DNA of 11,425 nucleotides from Amnimonas aquatica (GTDB taxonomy: Bacteria; Pseudomonadota; Gammaproteobacteria; Pseudomonadales; Moraxellaceae), in the NCBI RefSeq assembly GCF_002943415.1, contig NZ_PTQZ01000034.1:1-11425 (forward strand), read 5' to 3'. Shown here piece after piece: positions 1-8,798 of this stretch. The first letter of the stretch is position 1; each line of letters opens with the position of its first letter. Below the pieces are notes generated by a model that saw only the letters and a program-made list of their open reading frames with translations, was not told the DNA's origin and made no database searches. The position numbers were made by a program, and so were the translations under genes.

Positions 1-196
1 CGTCGCTGACCAGTCCGCGCGCCATGCGTTCGCGCCAGATATCCGGGGAAATGCCGGGGAAGCGCTGCGCCAGGTAATCCAGCATCGTCGGCCAGTCACC
101 GGCGGGCAGCCACTGCCGGCTCGGCGACACGCCGTCGATCAGGCGCGTTGCGGAAGCGGGTGCCGGATGGCTGTCTGTGGGGGTATCTGCGGACAC
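1..196 (-). CDS. RluA-family pseudouridine synthase, N-terminal fragment (cut by window edge)
   Basis: The reverse strand reads 65 codons from a GTG at 196 to the left edge without a stop. After a low-complexity head of about 17 residues rich in Pro, Ala and Ser comes LIDGVSPSRQWLP, then DWPTMLDYLAQRFPGI, then a W-x-x-R-M-x-x-G-L-V segment. From memory, this layout matches the N-terminus of RluA-type RNA pseudouridine synthases, which isomerise uridine in rRNA or tRNA. The catalytic region lies outside the window, so the RNA target cannot be named. The start is chosen because AGGA sits 7 bases upstream of the GTG, no ATG occurs in frame, and the frame is closed by TAG and TGA further upstream. 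The other in-frame candidate is a GTG 10 codons earlier. The gene is divergent from yoaA. The family call rests on a short stretch and is moderate. Confidence 0.6.
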   Translation of the reverse strand, partial: MSADTPTDSHPAPASATRLIDGVSPSRQWLPAGDWPTMLDYLAQRFPGISPDIWRERMARGLVSD

Positions 197-260
197 GGGG
201 TCTTCCTGGAGAGGCTGCTGCGGCACGGCGTGCGGGTTGCCGGCAGGTCCCGGCTTTCTC

Positions 261-269
261 TGCTATATC
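261..269 (+). promoter_or_regulatory. Candidate extended -10 promoter element for the yoaA operon
   Basis: The spacer between the two divergent genes contains TGC followed by TATATC, which fits an extended -10 element (TGn plus a near-consensus hexamer). A TTGCCG lies upstream at 237-242, but 21 bases from the hexamer is too far for a normal -35. A second possible -10, TATCAT, is at 315-320 without a good -35. I see no convincing promoter for the leftward gene. This is pattern matching only. Confidence 0.3.
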
Positions 270-364
270 CCGAATGTTACCCGTCATTTCCGCTGCGCGG
301 CCATGCCGGGCATGTATCATCCGCCTATCGATATCGGGGAAGCGTCTTGGATCAGGCTACTGTC

Positions 365-2310
<1,946 letters not shown>

Positions 2311-2314
<4 letters not shown>

Positions 2315-3069
2315 ATCTGCTGGCCCTGGAGACTGCCACCGAACATTGTTCGGTGGCCCTGCTGCGCAGCGCCGTCGACGGCAGCCACGAGGTGCTGGTA
2401 CGCCGCCTGCATGCGCCACGGCAGCAGACCGAGCTGATCCTGCCCATGATCGACGAGGTGCTGGCCGAGTCCGGCCTGCGTCTGAACCAGCTCGATGGCC
2501 TGGCCTATTCCCGGGGTCCGGGCGCCTTCACCGGCGTGCGCATCGCCGCCGCGGTGGCGCAAGGACTGGCGCTGGGTGCCGACCTCGGCGTGGTGCCGGT
2601 GTCCAGCCTGCAGGCGCTGGCCCAGGGAGCCTGGCGCGCCACCGGCGCCGAAGCGGTGCTGGCCAGTTTCGATGCGCGCATGCAGGAGGTGTATGCGGGT
2701 GCTTTCCTGCTCGGCGCCGAAGGCAGCGAGCAGGCAGGTCTCATGCAGCCGCAGACGGCCGAGGTCGCGGCCCGCCCGGAGGCACTGCCGGAGGCGCTGG
2801 TGCTGGCCTGGAGCGCCATGGTCGATGCCGCGCTGTCGCCGCGTCGCGCCGCCACCGCGGTTGGTGCCGGCTCCGGCTGGGGCAGCTATGCCGAGGCGCT
2901 GGGGCGTCAGCTGCCGGTCGCGGTGATCGCCGCCGAGCTGCCGCCCGATGCCGAGGATGTCGCCCTGCTGGCTGCGCCGGGGCTGCGTGCCGGCGCGGCG
3001 GTGGCGCCCGAGCTGGCGCTGCCGGTGTACCTGCGCGACGATGTCTGGAAGAAACTGCCGGGAAGATGA
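2311..3069 (+). CDS. tsaB: tRNA N6-threonylcarbamoyladenosine biosynthesis protein TsaB
   Basis: The 252-residue product closely resembles E. coli TsaB (231 residues). It opens with LLALETATEHCSVAL, carries the family signature SRGPGAFTGVR (67-77), and ends with PVYLRDDVWKKLPGR, nearly the E. coli C-terminus. TsaB is a catalytically inactive ASKHA-fold partner of TsaD. With TsaE it supports transfer of threonylcarbamoyl from the TsaC product to A37 of ANN-decoding tRNAs in the cytoplasm. The extra residues fall mainly in the less conserved C-terminal half. The ATG overlaps the yoaA stop as ATGA, and a GGAG lies 11 bases upstream, so translation is probably coupled to yoaA. The next gene starts one base after its stop. 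No tsaC, tsaD or tsaE is in the window. Confidence 0.96.
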
Positions 3070-3070
3070 C

Positions 3071-3535
3071 ATGAGTCGAGACGAGCCACTGGCCTGGGAC
3101 CATCCCGATCCGCACATCCTGCGCGTCAGCGTCAGCGACGAGCACATCGATGTCATGCGCCACACCAACAACGTGGTCTACCTGCAGTGGCTGGAGGCCG
3201 TGGCCTGGTCGCATTCGCAGCACCTCGGCCTGGGGCCGGCCGAGTACGAGGCGCTCGGGCATGGCATGGTGGTGCGCCGCCACGAGCTGAACTACATCCA
3301 GGCCACGCGCCTGGGCGAGCACCTGAGCCTGGCGACCTGGCTGACGCAGGTCGACCGGCTGTCGACGCACCGCTGCTACCAGTTCATCCGCGAGGATGAC
3401 GGGCAGACGGTATTCCGCGGCAGCACCCATTTCGTTTGTGTCGACATCGCCGAAGGCCGCATCCGCCGCATGCCTCCGGCCTTCTTCGAAGCCTATTCCG
3501 CCGCGGCGCTCCCGCCCGGTGCACTGAAGGACTGA
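3071..3535 (+). CDS. Acyl-CoA thioesterase, single hotdog domain (FadM/YbgC-like)
   Basis: The 154-residue product is one 4HBT hotdog domain. The segment DVMRHTNNVVYLQWLEAVAW (27-46) has the D-x-x-x-H-x-N-N-x-x-Y-L pattern of FadM and YbgC-type thioesterases, with Asp27 as the likely catalytic acid, and FVCVDI (121-126) matches the late strand of FadM. Such enzymes hydrolyse acyl-CoA or related thioesters to free acid and CoA, usually as cytoplasmic oligomers. Substrate chain length cannot be read from the sequence. The ATG at 3071 is chosen because GGGAAG lies 5 bases upstream and homology starts shortly after; an earlier in-frame start at 2948 would run deep into tsaB in another frame. It lies one base after tsaB and 3 bases before uppP, so co-expression is likely. 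Whether it serves lipid turnover or detoxification is unknown. Confidence 0.88.
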   Translation: MSRDEPLAWDHPDPHILRVSVSDEHIDVMRHTNNVVYLQWLEAVAWSHSQHLGLGPAEYEALGHGMVVRRHELNYIQATRLGEHLSLATWLTQVDRLSTHRCYQFIREDDGQTVFRGSTHFVCVDIAEGRIRRMPPAFFEAYSAAALPPGALKD

Positions 3536-3538
3536 TTC

Positions 3539-4363
3539 ATGGATTACCTGCTGTACCTGCAAGCCCTGATCATGGGCATCGTCGAGGGCCTGACCGAATT
3601 CCTGCCGGTGTCGAGCACCGGTCACCTGATCGTCACCGCCGAGCTGCTGGACTTCTGGACCGAAGACAAGCGCGTGGTGTTCGAGATCGCCATCCAGCTC
3701 GGCGCCATCCTCGCGGTCTGTTTCGATTACCGCGAGAAAATGGCGCAGATCACCACCGGCTTCTTCCGTCGCGAAGCCGTGGCCACGCGCTTCGTCACCA
3801 ACCTGCTGCTGGCCTTCCTGCCGGCCATGGTGATCGGCTACTTCGCCATCGACTTCATCAAGGGCGTGCTGTTCGACCCGATGGTGGTCGCGACCATGCT
3901 GGTGCTGGGCGGCATCGTCATCCTCTGGGCCGAGCGCCGCGAGCATGTCATCCATGTCCATGATGTCGACGACATGCGCTGGCAGGACGCGCTCAAGATC
4001 GGTTTCGCCCAGTGTCTGGCCATGATCCCCGGCACCTCGCGCTCCGGCGCCACCATCATCGGCGGCCTGCTGTTCGGCCTGTCGCGCAAGACCGCCGCCG
4101 AGTTCTCGTTCTTCCTGGCGGTGCCGACCATGATCGCGGCCACCGTCTACTCGGTGTGGAAGCACCGCGACGAATTCATCCTCGCCGACCTGCCGGTGTT
4201 CGCCATCGGCTTCATCGCGGCTTTCCTGGTCGCGGCCTGGGTGGTCAAGGCGCTGGTCCGCTTCGTGTCCACCCACGGCTTCACGGTGTTCGCCTGGTAC
4301 CGCATCGCCTTCGGCCTGTTCATCCTGATCAGCGCCTGGACCGGCTTGATCAACTGGGGCTGA
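3539..4363 (+). CDS. uppP: Undecaprenyl-diphosphatase UppP (BacA)
   Basis: The 274-residue, strongly hydrophobic product has the length of E. coli UppP/BacA (273). Both signatures are intact: [16 protein letters not shown] (16-31), giving the acidic pair Glu16/Glu20, Ser26 and His29, and [13 protein letters not shown] (164-176), with Arg168 at the catalytic arginine position. UppP is an inner-membrane enzyme that removes a phosphate from undecaprenyl diphosphate. This renews the C55-P carrier for peptidoglycan, O-antigen and other envelope polymers; overproduction gives bacitracin resistance in E. coli. The charged segment at 131-149, rich in His and Asp, is a loop between membrane helices. 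The ATG has an AAGGA 7 bases upstream, the best ribosome site in the operon, so UppP may be made partly independently of coupling. Confidence 0.98.
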   Translation: MDYLLYLQALIMGIVEGLTEFLPVSSTGHLIVTAELLDFWTEDKRVVFEIAIQLGAILAVCFDYREKMAQITTGFFRREAVATRFVTNLLLAFLPAMVIGYFAIDFIKGVLFDPMVVATMLVLGGIVILWAERREHVIHVHDVDDMRWQDALKIGFAQCLAMIPGTSRSGATIIGGLLFGLSRKTAAEFSFFLAVPTMIAATVYSVWKHRDEFILADLPVFAIGFIAAFLVAAWVVKALVRFVSTHGFTVFAWYRIAFGLFILISAWTGLINWG

Positions 4364-4371
4364 TACCGGCC

Positions 4372-5184
4372 ATGCTCGCTGCCGCCCTGCCCGTGGTCGT
4401 GGCATCACCGGAGCTGCTGCCGCTGGCCGCGGTGCTGGCGGCGGAGCAGGGCTGGCTGCCGCCAGAGCTGCTCGCCGACCGCAAGCGCGATCTCGCGCGG
4501 CTTGCCAGCGCCGGCCATGCTGCCGCGTTGCTGCTGGACGGCGAGGGGTTGGCGCTACAGGCGCTGGAGTTTCCCTTGCCGGGGCCGGTCCGGGTCGATT
4601 TCGTGCATGGCGAGATGCGCTGGCGCGCCAGCCACGGCGCCGCCGGTGAAATGGTCGCGCGCGCCTGTGGCGTCCGCAAGGGCGCGACACCGCGCATTGT
4701 CGATGCCACCGCCGGCCTCGGGCGCGATGCCTGGCTGCTCGCCAGCCTCGGTTGTCAGGTGCAGCTCTGCGAGCGCTCGCCGGCCATTGCCGCGCTGCTG
4801 CGTGACGGGCTCGCGCGCGCGGCAGCCGAGCCGACGCTGGCCGCTACAGCCGCACGCGTGACCCTGATCGCCGAGGATGCGCTCGCGCATCTGCGGCGAC
4901 TGGCATCGCTGCCGCCGGAGCAGCGGCCCGAGGTGGTCTATCTCGATCCCATGTTCCCGCACCGCGACAAGTCGGCGTTGGTGAAGAAGGACATGCGGGT
5001 GTTCCGCAGCGTGGTGGGGGCCGACCTGGATGCCGATGCCCTGCTGGCGCCGGCACGGGCGGTGGCGACACGCAGGGTGGTGGTCAAGCGGCCCCGGCTG
5101 GCGCCGGACCTGGCCGGCGTGGTGCCGCACGAGCGCATGACCGGGCAGAGCAACCGCTTCGACCTGTACGCGCCGGCGAGCTGA
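4372..5184 (+). CDS. rsmJ: 16S rRNA (guanine1516-N2)-methyltransferase RsmJ
   Basis: The 270-residue product matches E. coli RsmJ/YhiQ (about 250 residues). It has the SAM-binding motif DATAGLGRDA (111-120), the catalytic-region motif LDPMFPHRDKSA (191-202), then KKDMRVFRSVVGADLDAD and a VVVKRP segment. RsmJ uses S-adenosylmethionine to methylate N2 of G1516 in 16S rRNA. The N-terminal 40 residues look less conserved, and the reading frame is open far upstream through uppP, so the start is less certain than the rest. The ATG at 4372 lies 8 bases after the uppP stop, with only a GGGG run 11 bases upstream, consistent with translation coupled to uppP. It is the last gene of the run and faces plsB across 34 bases. 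Confidence 0.96.
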   Translation: MLAAALPVVVASPELLPLAAVLAAEQGWLPPELLADRKRDLARLASAGHAAALLLDGEGLALQALEFPLPGPVRVDFVHGEMRWRASHGAAGEMVARACGVRKGATPRIVDATAGLGRDAWLLASLGCQVQLCERSPAIAALLRDGLARAAAEPTLAATAARVTLIAEDALAHLRRLASLPPEQRPEVVYLDPMFPHRDKSALVKKDMRVFRSVVGADLDADALLAPARAVATRRVVVKRPRLAPDLAGVVPHERMTGQSNRFDLYAPAS

Positions 5185-5208
5185 GTCGCCGCGCGCATCT
5201 CGCTGGCC

Positions 5209-5228
5209 GGGCGGTCCGTCAGCCGCCC
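5209..5228. terminator. Weak candidate hairpin at the rsmJ/plsB convergent junction
   Basis: Arms GGGCGG (5209-5214) and CCGCCC (5223-5228) form a 6-base stem around an 8-base loop that contains the plsB stop codon. There is no true T-run on either side; the plus strand continues TTGCCCTT. It could slow RNA polymerase from both genes, but it is not a standard intrinsic terminator and may be chance in G+C-rich DNA. Confidence 0.25.
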
Positions 5229-7741
5229 TTGCCCTTGCGCTTTGCCGCCGCCTGCTCCATGGCCAGCAGCGCCGCCGCCACTTCCTCGTCGGTGATCAGC
5301 GTGACCTGCTGGATGGCCTGGCGGATGCCGCTCGGCAGCACTTCCAGGGCTTCGTCGGCGAGCGCGCTCAGGCGCTCGTCGAAGACTAGGTGGCCATCGT
5401 CCGTGGTGCACAGGAAGCCGAGGCCCTTGAGGGTGTCGAGGAAGCCGCGGAACAGGGTCTTGTCGAAGAATTCCGGCGCGCTGAACTCGCGCACGAACGA
5501 CAGGCGCTGCGCGAGCAGGTGGCAGAGTTCCTCCAGCTGCTGCTGGGTGAGCCTGCCGGAGCCGCGCTGGTTCAGCACGGTGATGGTCATGTGGTAGCGC
5601 ACCAGGGTCTGGCGCAGGGCGCGGCTGAGGATGTGCAGGCGGGCGTAGGCTTCGCTGCTGCTGCCCGGACGGACATAGCGCTCGCCGTCGATGCCGAGCA
5701 GGCCGAGGCCCGCCATGGCTTCCAGATAGGCGTCGACCACGTCCGGCAGCTGGTCATCGCTCCAGATCAGGAACAGTTCGGACTTCAGGAACGGGTAGAC
5801 CGAGCGCACCATGTGCAGGGCCTGCTCGCGGGTGGCCGAGCCGCGCTGCAGCAGGAGCACGGCCAGCAGCGACGGCAGCACGAACAGGTGCAGGGTGTTG
5901 TTGCGGAAGTAGGTCATCAGCACGCCTTCTTCCTCGTGCAGGTACAGCAGGTCACCCAGCGGGTGCTTGCGGCGCTGCAGGATCTTCAGCTCCTCGCCGT
6001 AGGCGATCATGGCGTGGCCGTCGAGGTCGGTGACCTGCACCAGCGCGGAGTAGGGCACGGCGGCGAGCAGGGCCTTGTTCAGTTCCAGCTGCTCGGCGAG
6101 CTGGTCTTCGTCGATGGCGTGCTTGGGCGTGGACAGCAGCACCAGGCTGAGCAGGTTGATCGGGTTGACCACGGCGCTGGCGTTGATGCCGGTGCTGATC
6201 CGGCTGCCCAGGGCCAGCGAGGTGGCAGTGAATTCGGGGCGCTCGGCGGCGCCGGCGTCGCCGCGCCAGCCCGGCATGCCGGCGTCCAGCACGTCGTTCA
6301 GGTAGATCGGCTCGCCGAAGCTGAGGTGCACCTTGCCGAACACCTTCTGCAGCTTGCGCACCGACATGGCCAGCGAGAACAGGTTCTCCTTCTCCTTGGG
6401 CTTGCCCTGCAGCTCGCCGATGTAGGTGCCGCCCTCCATCAGCTTCTCGTAGCCGATATAGGCGGGGATGAACACCAGCGGGCGGTTGTGGTCGCGCAGG
6501 TAGCTGCGCAGGGTCATGTTGATCATGCCCAGCTTGGACGACAGCAGGCGGCCGGTGCGGCTGCGGCCGCCCTCGACGAAGTACTCGATCGGGAAGCCGC
6601 GGCTGAGCATCTGGTGCAGGTACTCGTTGAACACGGCGCCGTAGAGGAAGTTGTCCTTGAAGGTGCGGCGCAGGAAGAAGGCACCGCCGCGGCGCAGCAG
6701 GCCGCCGACCACCGGCATGTTGAGGTTGGCGCCGGCGGCGATGTGCGGGGTCATGTAGCCGCGGGTGAAGATCACGTACGACAGCAGCAGGTAGTCGATG
6801 TGGCTGCGGTGGCACGGCACGTAGATGATCTCGTGATCGGTCGCGTGCTTCTCGATGACCTCCATGTTGTGCACGGTGACGCCGTTGTACAGGCGCGTCC
6901 ACAGCCAGGTCAGGAAGATCTCCAGGAAGCGGATCACCGGGTAGGAGTAGTCCGAGGCGATCTCGTTGCCGTACAGGCGCGCGCGCGATTCCGCGACTTC
7001 CCGGCTGACCCCGCGCTCCATGACCTCGCGGGCGATGGCGGCTTCCACCGGCTCGCTGCGCATGATCTCGTCGAGCAGCGTGCGCCGGTGCGACATGTCG
7101 GGACCGATGGCCGCCGAGCGCTGGCGCCGGAAGTGCACGCGCAGCACGCGCGAGACCTTGCGCAGCGTGCGTTCGCTGCTTTCGGTCTCGCTGCTGAGCT
7201 GGCGCAGCGACAGCGGCGGGTTGATCTTGAGCATGGTCTGGCGACCGTGCAGGAGGATGGTGATCAGCTGCTTCAGTGCCGTCGGCGTGGCCCAGGAGTC
7301 GGCGAACAGCACTTTCAGCCAGGAGCTTTCCTTCTCCGGCGAGCGGCCCCAGAGAATGGTCACCGGCACCAGCTGCACATCGAGCGTGGGGTCGGCGTGC
7401 ACGGCATCGACCAGCGACACCAGGCGCGGCGAGTGGGCGTGTGGCGGGCGTGCCAGCGGGTTGCGCTGCTCGCGGGTCAGGAACAGCAGCGAGTAGCGCT
7501 CGCGCAGGCCGTGCTGGCGCATGGAACGCATGGGCCGGGGCAGACCCAGGCGGCGGGTCTCGGTGTCCAGCACCAGCACGTTGGACAGCAGGCGGTTCTG
7601 CAGCACGTAGCAGATCGGCTTGTCCGGGTCGATGCCCAGCAGTTTCAGGTCGTGCGGCAGCACCTGCACCCTGACCCAGAGATACATCAGCTTGCGGATG
7701 ATGAGGCGGAACAGGCGATCCAGACCGAAGAGGCTGAGCAT
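5219..7741 (-). CDS. plsB: Glycerol-3-phosphate 1-O-acyltransferase PlsB
   Basis: The 840-residue product (E. coli PlsB has about 807) carries all four acyltransferase blocks in order: HRSHID (311-316; His311 and Asp316 are the catalytic pair), GGAFFLRR (352-359), FVEGGRSRTG (388-397) and PAYIGYEK (426-433). The hydrophobic segment near 265-285 and the basic N-terminal region suit membrane association. PlsB acylates sn-glycerol 3-phosphate from acyl-CoA or acyl-ACP at the inner membrane, the first step of phospholipid synthesis. The C-terminal third (about 500-840) is the long family-specific extension; the protein ends in a Lys/Gly-rich tail. The ATG has AAGGA 9 bases upstream. It is transcribed leftward, converges on rsmJ, and shares a 157-base divergent region with tesB that contains a large palindrome. 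Confidence 0.98.
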   Translation of the reverse strand: MLSLFGLDRLFRLIIRKLMYLWVRVQVLPHDLKLLGIDPDKPICYVLQNRLLSNVLVLDTETRRLGLPRPMRSMRQHGLRERYSLLFLTREQRNPLARPPHAHSPRLVSLVDAVHADPTLDVQLVPVTILWGRSPEKESSWLKVLFADSWATPTALKQLITILLHGRQTMLKINPPLSLRQLSSETESSERTLRKVSRVLRVHFRRQRSAAIGPDMSHRRTLLDEIMRSEPVEAAIAREVMERGVSREVAESRARLYGNEIASDYSYPVIRFLEIFLTWLWTRLYNGVTVHNMEVIEKHATDHEIIYVPCHRSHIDYLLLSYVIFTRGYMTPHIAAGANLNMPVVGGLLRRGGAFFLRRTFKDNFLYGAVFNEYLHQMLSRGFPIEYFVEGGRSRTGRLLSSKLGMINMTLRSYLRDHNRPLVFIPAYIGYEKLMEGGTYIGELQGKPKEKENLFSLAMSVRKLQKVFGKVHLSFGEPIYLNDVLDAGMPGWRGDAGAAERPEFTATSLALGSRISTGINASAVVNPINLLSLVLLSTPKHAIDEDQLAEQLELNKALLAAVPYSALVQVTDLDGHAMIAYGEELKILQRRKHPLGDLLYLHEEEGVLMTYFRNNTLHLFVLPSLLAVLLLQRGSATREQALHMVRSVYPFLKSELFLIWSDDQLPDVVDAYLEAMAGLGLLGIDGERYVRPGSSSEAYARLHILSRALRQTLVRYHMTITVLNQRGSGRLTQQQLEELCHLLAQRLSFVREFSAPEFFDKTLFRGFLDTLKGLGFLCTTDDGHLVFDERLSALADEALEVLPSGIRQAIQQVTLITDEEVAAALLAMEQAAAKRKGKGG

Positions 7742-7799
7742 GCGTATGGGTCCTTGAAACTGTCACGGTGCGCAGCGGTACAGTGCGGCGCGCAAAATG

Positions 7800-7829
7800 T
7801 TGTGCCGAGTGTAACAAAACCCGGACAAT
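7800..7829 (+). promoter_or_regulatory. Weak candidate sigma70 promoter for tesB
   Basis: TTGTGC (7800-7805) and GACAAT (7824-7829) are separated by 18 bases, with 3 and 4 matches to the consensus hexamers. Transcription would start near 7836, inside the large palindrome, which would then act as an operator over the start site. The match is modest and no other plus-strand candidate in this spacer is better. Confidence 0.25.
7808..7816 (-). promoter_or_regulatory. Candidate extended -10 promoter element for plsB
   Basis: The reverse strand reads TGT followed by TACACT, an extended -10 pattern with 4 of 6 consensus bases in the hexamer. The -35 position, 17-18 bases upstream, falls inside the right arm of the inner palindrome and has no good hexamer. 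A factor bound to the palindrome would sit over this promoter. The start would lie about 60 bases before the plsB ATG. Confidence 0.3.
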
Positions 7830-7860
7830 TGCAGCCTGACCGGTCAGGCTGTCTGTCCGG
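7821..7860. promoter_or_regulatory. Nested 40-base inverted repeat between plsB and tesB (operator or hairpin)
   Basis: The core is a perfect 20-base palindrome: CAGCCTGACC (7832-7841) followed directly by GGTCAGGCTG (7842-7851). Outside it, CCGGACA (7821-7827) and TGTCCGG (7854-7860) form a second perfect 7-base pair, with unpaired ATTG and TC between the two levels. As RNA it would fold with an 8-base inner stem and CCGG loop. It is flanked by T-rich runs on both strands: ATTTGTTT after 7860 on plus, GTTTTGTT beyond 7821 on minus. So it resembles both a double operator and a bidirectional intrinsic terminator. Its place between two divergent genes, not after a gene, favours a control site. 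The half-site does not match the E. coli FadR or the Pseudomonas PsrA consensus as I recall them. The structure is certain; the function is not. Confidence 0.75.
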
Positions 7861-7898
7861 ATTTGTTTCAAGCGCGTGTCGAGACTGGGAGTGCCGGA

Positions 7899-8774
7899 AT
7901 GTCTGTCGTGATGCAGGAGCTGCTGCAGCTGCTCGATCTGGAAAACCTGGAAATCAACCTGTTCCGTGGCAAGAGCCACGATTACTTCGGCAAGAACGTG
8001 TTCGGCGGCCAGGTGCTGGGCCAGGCCCTGATGGCGGCCGGCCGCACGGTCGACGGCGAGCGCCTGGCGCATTCGCTGCATGCCTACTTCCTGCGTCCCG
8101 GCGACCCGACGACGCCGATCGTCTACCAGGTCGAGCGCGTGCGCGACGGCAAGAGCTTCACCACCCGCACGGTGAAGGCGATCCAGCACGGCGAGATCAT
8201 CTTCACCATGATGGCCTCTTTCGCCGACGCCGAAGACGGCTTCGATCACCAGCTGCCCATGCCCGAGGTGCCGGGTCCGGAAGGCTTGCCCAGCGAGCTG
8301 GACCTGCGCCGTATGGTGGCGCCCTACGTGCCGGAGAAGTACCGCGCGCTGCTGGAGTCCGACCGGCCCATCGAGCTGCGCCCCATCGACCCGGTCAACC
8401 CCTTCGCGCTGGAGCCGCGCGAGCCGCAGCGCGCGCACTGGATGAAAGCGCAGATGACGCTGCCGGACGATCCCTTCCTGCACCAGTGCATGCTCGCCTT
8501 CGCCTCCGACTTCGCGCTCATGGGCACCGCCATGCTGCCGCACGCCGCGCATTTCATGCAGCCGGACATGCAGTGCGCGAGCATCGACCACGCCATGTGG
8601 TTCCATCGTCCGTTCCGCATCGACGAATGGCTGCTCTACCACATGGACGCGCCGTCGGCCTCGGCGGCCAAGGGCATCAACCGCGGCCTGATCTACACGC
8701 AGGATGGCACGCTGGTGGCCTCGACGGCGCAGGAAGGCCTGATCCGCCGCCGGCCGCCGCGCCAGCCGGCCTGA
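7899..8774 (+). CDS. tesB: Acyl-CoA thioesterase II TesB
   Basis: The 291-residue product aligns almost end to end with E. coli TesB (286 residues). It is a double-hotdog protein: VFGGQVLGQAL (34-44) and HSLHAYFLRPGD (58-69) in the first half, and IDHAMWFHRPF (229-239), TQDGTLVASTAQEG (267-280) in the second. The catalytic residues fall at the E. coli numbers: Asp204, Gln278, and Ser228 where E. coli has Thr228. The hydroxyl is kept, and I recall Ser as common at this site in other TesB proteins. TesB hydrolyses medium- and long-chain acyl-CoA to fatty acid and CoA in the cytoplasm. The ATG at 7899 has TGGGAG 7 bases upstream; a possible TTG start at 7863 has no support. It is divergent from plsB and converges on the patatin gene across 24 bases. 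Confidence 0.97.
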   Translation: MSVVMQELLQLLDLENLEINLFRGKSHDYFGKNVFGGQVLGQALMAAGRTVDGERLAHSLHAYFLRPGDPTTPIVYQVERVRDGKSFTTRTVKAIQHGEIIFTMMASFADAEDGFDHQLPMPEVPGPEGLPSELDLRRMVAPYVPEKYRALLESDRPIELRPIDPVNPFALEPREPQRAHWMKAQMTLPDDPFLHQCMLAFASDFALMGTAMLPHAAHFMQPDMQCASIDHAMWFHRPFRIDEWLLYHMDAPSASAAKGINRGLIYTQDGTLVASTAQEGLIRRRPPRQPA

Positions 8775-8798
8775 CCGGTGACCGCTCCCGGGTCGGCC

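Noticed and set aside
96..320. A 74-codon minus-strand frame at the left edge
   Set aside because: It uses a different frame from the pseudouridine synthase fragment and ends before the window edge. Its product is Arg-rich and unlike any family I know.
3944..3985. His/Asp-rich segment in the UppP loop (about residues 136-146) as a possible new metal site
   Set aside because: Similar H-x-V-D-x-M loops are, as I recall, common in UppP of beta- and gammaproteobacteria, and the position is an ordinary loop between helices.
2741..4690. A 649-codon minus-strand frame opposite tsaB, the thioesterase, uppP and rsmJ
   Set aside because: It spans four well-supported genes on the other strand and shows no family sequence. 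Composition effect.
8580..8590. Ser228 in TesB instead of the E. coli catalytic Thr228 as a loss of activity
   Set aside because: Serine keeps the hydroxyl, and the A-S-I-D-H-A-M-W form is common in TesB proteins as I recall; Asp204 and Gln278 are intact.
5952..8642. An 896-codon open frame on the minus strand, overlapping plsB in another frame
   Set aside because: Its product is Arg/Ala/Pro-rich, has no motif, and is out of frame with plsB and antisense to tesB. Shadow of real genes.
8775..8798. Possible terminator between tesB and the patatin gene
   Set aside because: Only a GACC/GGTC stem with a bulged extension and no T-run is seen; too weak to list.
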